Of a stretch of 6,775 nt of DNA, positions 6,138-6,775 are shown piece by piece. The notes beneath the pieces are model-generated. The model was not told the origin of the DNA and did not search any database. It worked only from the letters and a program-made list of their open reading frames with translations. The DNA lies in the NCBI GenBank assembly GCA_021832495.1, contig JAKBKR010000112.1, forward strand, positions 1-6,775, given 5' to 3'. The position numbers and the translations under genes are program-made. The DNA is from a bacterium (GTDB lineage: Archaea > Thermoplasmatota > Thermoplasmata > Lutacidiplasmatales > UBA184). Numbering within the stretch: position 1 is the stretch's first letter; each line of letters opens with the position of its first letter.

Positions 6138-6775
6138 TCAGTACCGCTCCACGAAGATACGGTCCTTGGACGCGCCGAGCTGGACCGAGAGGTCCTGCAC
6201 GTCCGAGACCATCTCGGGGGCCCCGCAAATGTACACGTCGAAGTTCGACAGGTCCCGGAACCTTTCGCGTAGGGCTTCCTGCACATGGCGGGGCTTGACG
6301 GCCCATTCCGGATCGGGTCGGGAGAGAACATTCACTAGATGGAACCGGGGCCACGCCTCGCTCAGTCTCATCCATCGTTCGTTCAGGATGATGTCGGCCG
6401 GGTACCGGTAACCGACGACCAGGGTCGTGTCGGTCTGTGGTCGGTCCCGGTGGAGTGCTTGGACCATCGGAAAGAAGGGGGCGATACCGGTACCCGTGGC
6501 CACGAACAGGGCGCTCCTCCCACCCGGATCATGGACTACGAACTTCCCGAGAGGGGCCAGCACGGTGAATGCCGTTCCTAGCGGGGCATCGCAAAGAAGG
6601 TTCGAGGCGAACCCCCCCGCCACCTTCTTGATCACCAGTTCGAACGCCGCGTGCGAACCCGGCTCCGACGTGATGGAATACGAGCGGGTCACGCTCTTTC
6701 CATTCCGTTCCAAAAGGAAGGTGACATATTGTCCTGCAACGGTGTGGATGGAGTCCCCTGGAGGGAGTTCGAACC
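6138..6775 (-). CDS. Ferredoxin/flavodoxin-NAD(P)H reductase-like flavoprotein (5'-truncated by window edge)
   Basis: Plant-type FNR-superfamily flavoprotein that moves electrons between NAD(P)H and a one-electron carrier through FAD. The 211 visible residues begin FELPPGDSIHTVAGQY inside the FAD-binding barrel and run off the right edge; the TTG at 6713 is internal, because the frame continues upstream with clear family sequence. Seen: RSYSITSEP, the R-x-Y-S FAD contact (RSYS 6675-6686); GGFASNLL, fitting the second flavin-binding segment; GTGIAPFFPM (GTGIAP 6477-6494) for the nicotinamide dinucleotide; YICGAPEMV (about 6207-6233); and the C-terminus IFVERY, ending in tyrosine like chloroplast-type FNRs, where the terminal aromatic stacks on the flavin. 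No cysteine cluster follows, which argues against a PyrK-type or [2Fe-2S]-fused reductase on this side. An N-terminal extension outside the window cannot be excluded. The exact electron partner is unknown. Confidence 0.88.
   Translation of the reverse strand, partial: FELPPGDSIHTVAGQYVTFLLERNGKSVTRSYSITSEPGSHAAFELVIKKVAGGFASNLLCDAPLGTAFTVLAPLGKFVVHDPGGRSALFVATGTGIAPFFPMVQALHRDRPQTDTTLVVGYRYPADIILNERWMRLSEAWPRFHLVNVLSRPDPEWAVKPRHVQEALRERFRDLSNFDVYICGAPEMVSDVQDLSVQLGASKDRIFVERY

Noticed and set aside
5711..6331. 206-residue minus-strand frame over pth2 and the reductase end
   Set aside because: Runs antisense through the well-supported pth2 and out of frame through the reductase; Ser/Arg/Pro/Thr-rich with no motifs.
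6711..6713. TTG as the true start of the reductase
   Set aside because: The frame continues upstream to 6775 with FAD-domain sequence (AGQYVTFLL), so the start lies outside the window.

Overview
The window looks archaeal, most plausibly from a GC-rich, uncultivated Thermoplasmata-like (Thermoplasmatota) lineage. The evidence is a family B DNA polymerase, an archaeal/eukaryotic-type peptidyl-tRNA hydrolase (Pth2) and a very long secreted, sequon-rich Ig/PKD-like surface protein anchored by a C-terminal membrane helix. In addition, TATA-like boxes sit about 25 bp upstream of likely start codons. The lineage is inferred from protein style, not from a marker-gene phylogeny.

Layout, left to right. 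(1) Positions 2-1831, plus strand: the C-terminal three quarters of a family B DNA polymerase. It has the Exo II and Exo III proofreading motifs and polymerase motifs A, B and C; the N-terminus lies outside the window. (2) Positions 1832-1924: a short intergenic region with an 8-bp inverted repeat, TATA-like AT-rich elements and a GGTGAG Shine-Dalgarno. (3) Positions 1925-5659, plus strand: a roughly 1244-residue cell-surface protein. It consists of an N-terminal hydrophobic secretion segment, a PKD-like domain, eight Ig-like repeats of two kinds, a further PKD-like domain, a transmembrane helix and a 58-residue charged cytoplasmic tail. (4) Positions 5660-5738: an intergenic region with a 12-nt palindrome and a TATA-like box. 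(5) Positions 5739-6113, plus strand: Pth2. (6) Positions 6138-6775, minus strand: the C-terminal part of a plant-type ferredoxin/flavodoxin-NAD(P)H reductase, converging on pth2 and running off the right edge.

The genes do not form an obvious pathway: DNA replication/repair, cell envelope, translation quality control and redox metabolism sit side by side, and each plus-strand gene appears to have its own promoter region. The only truly uncharacterised item is the surface protein. Its notable traits are repeats of uniform length, exactly two cysteines in every repeat, about 35 N-glycosylation sequons, DNA-level identity between repeats and an unusual cytoplasmic tail. I see no RNA gene, CRISPR array, transposon or defence locus.
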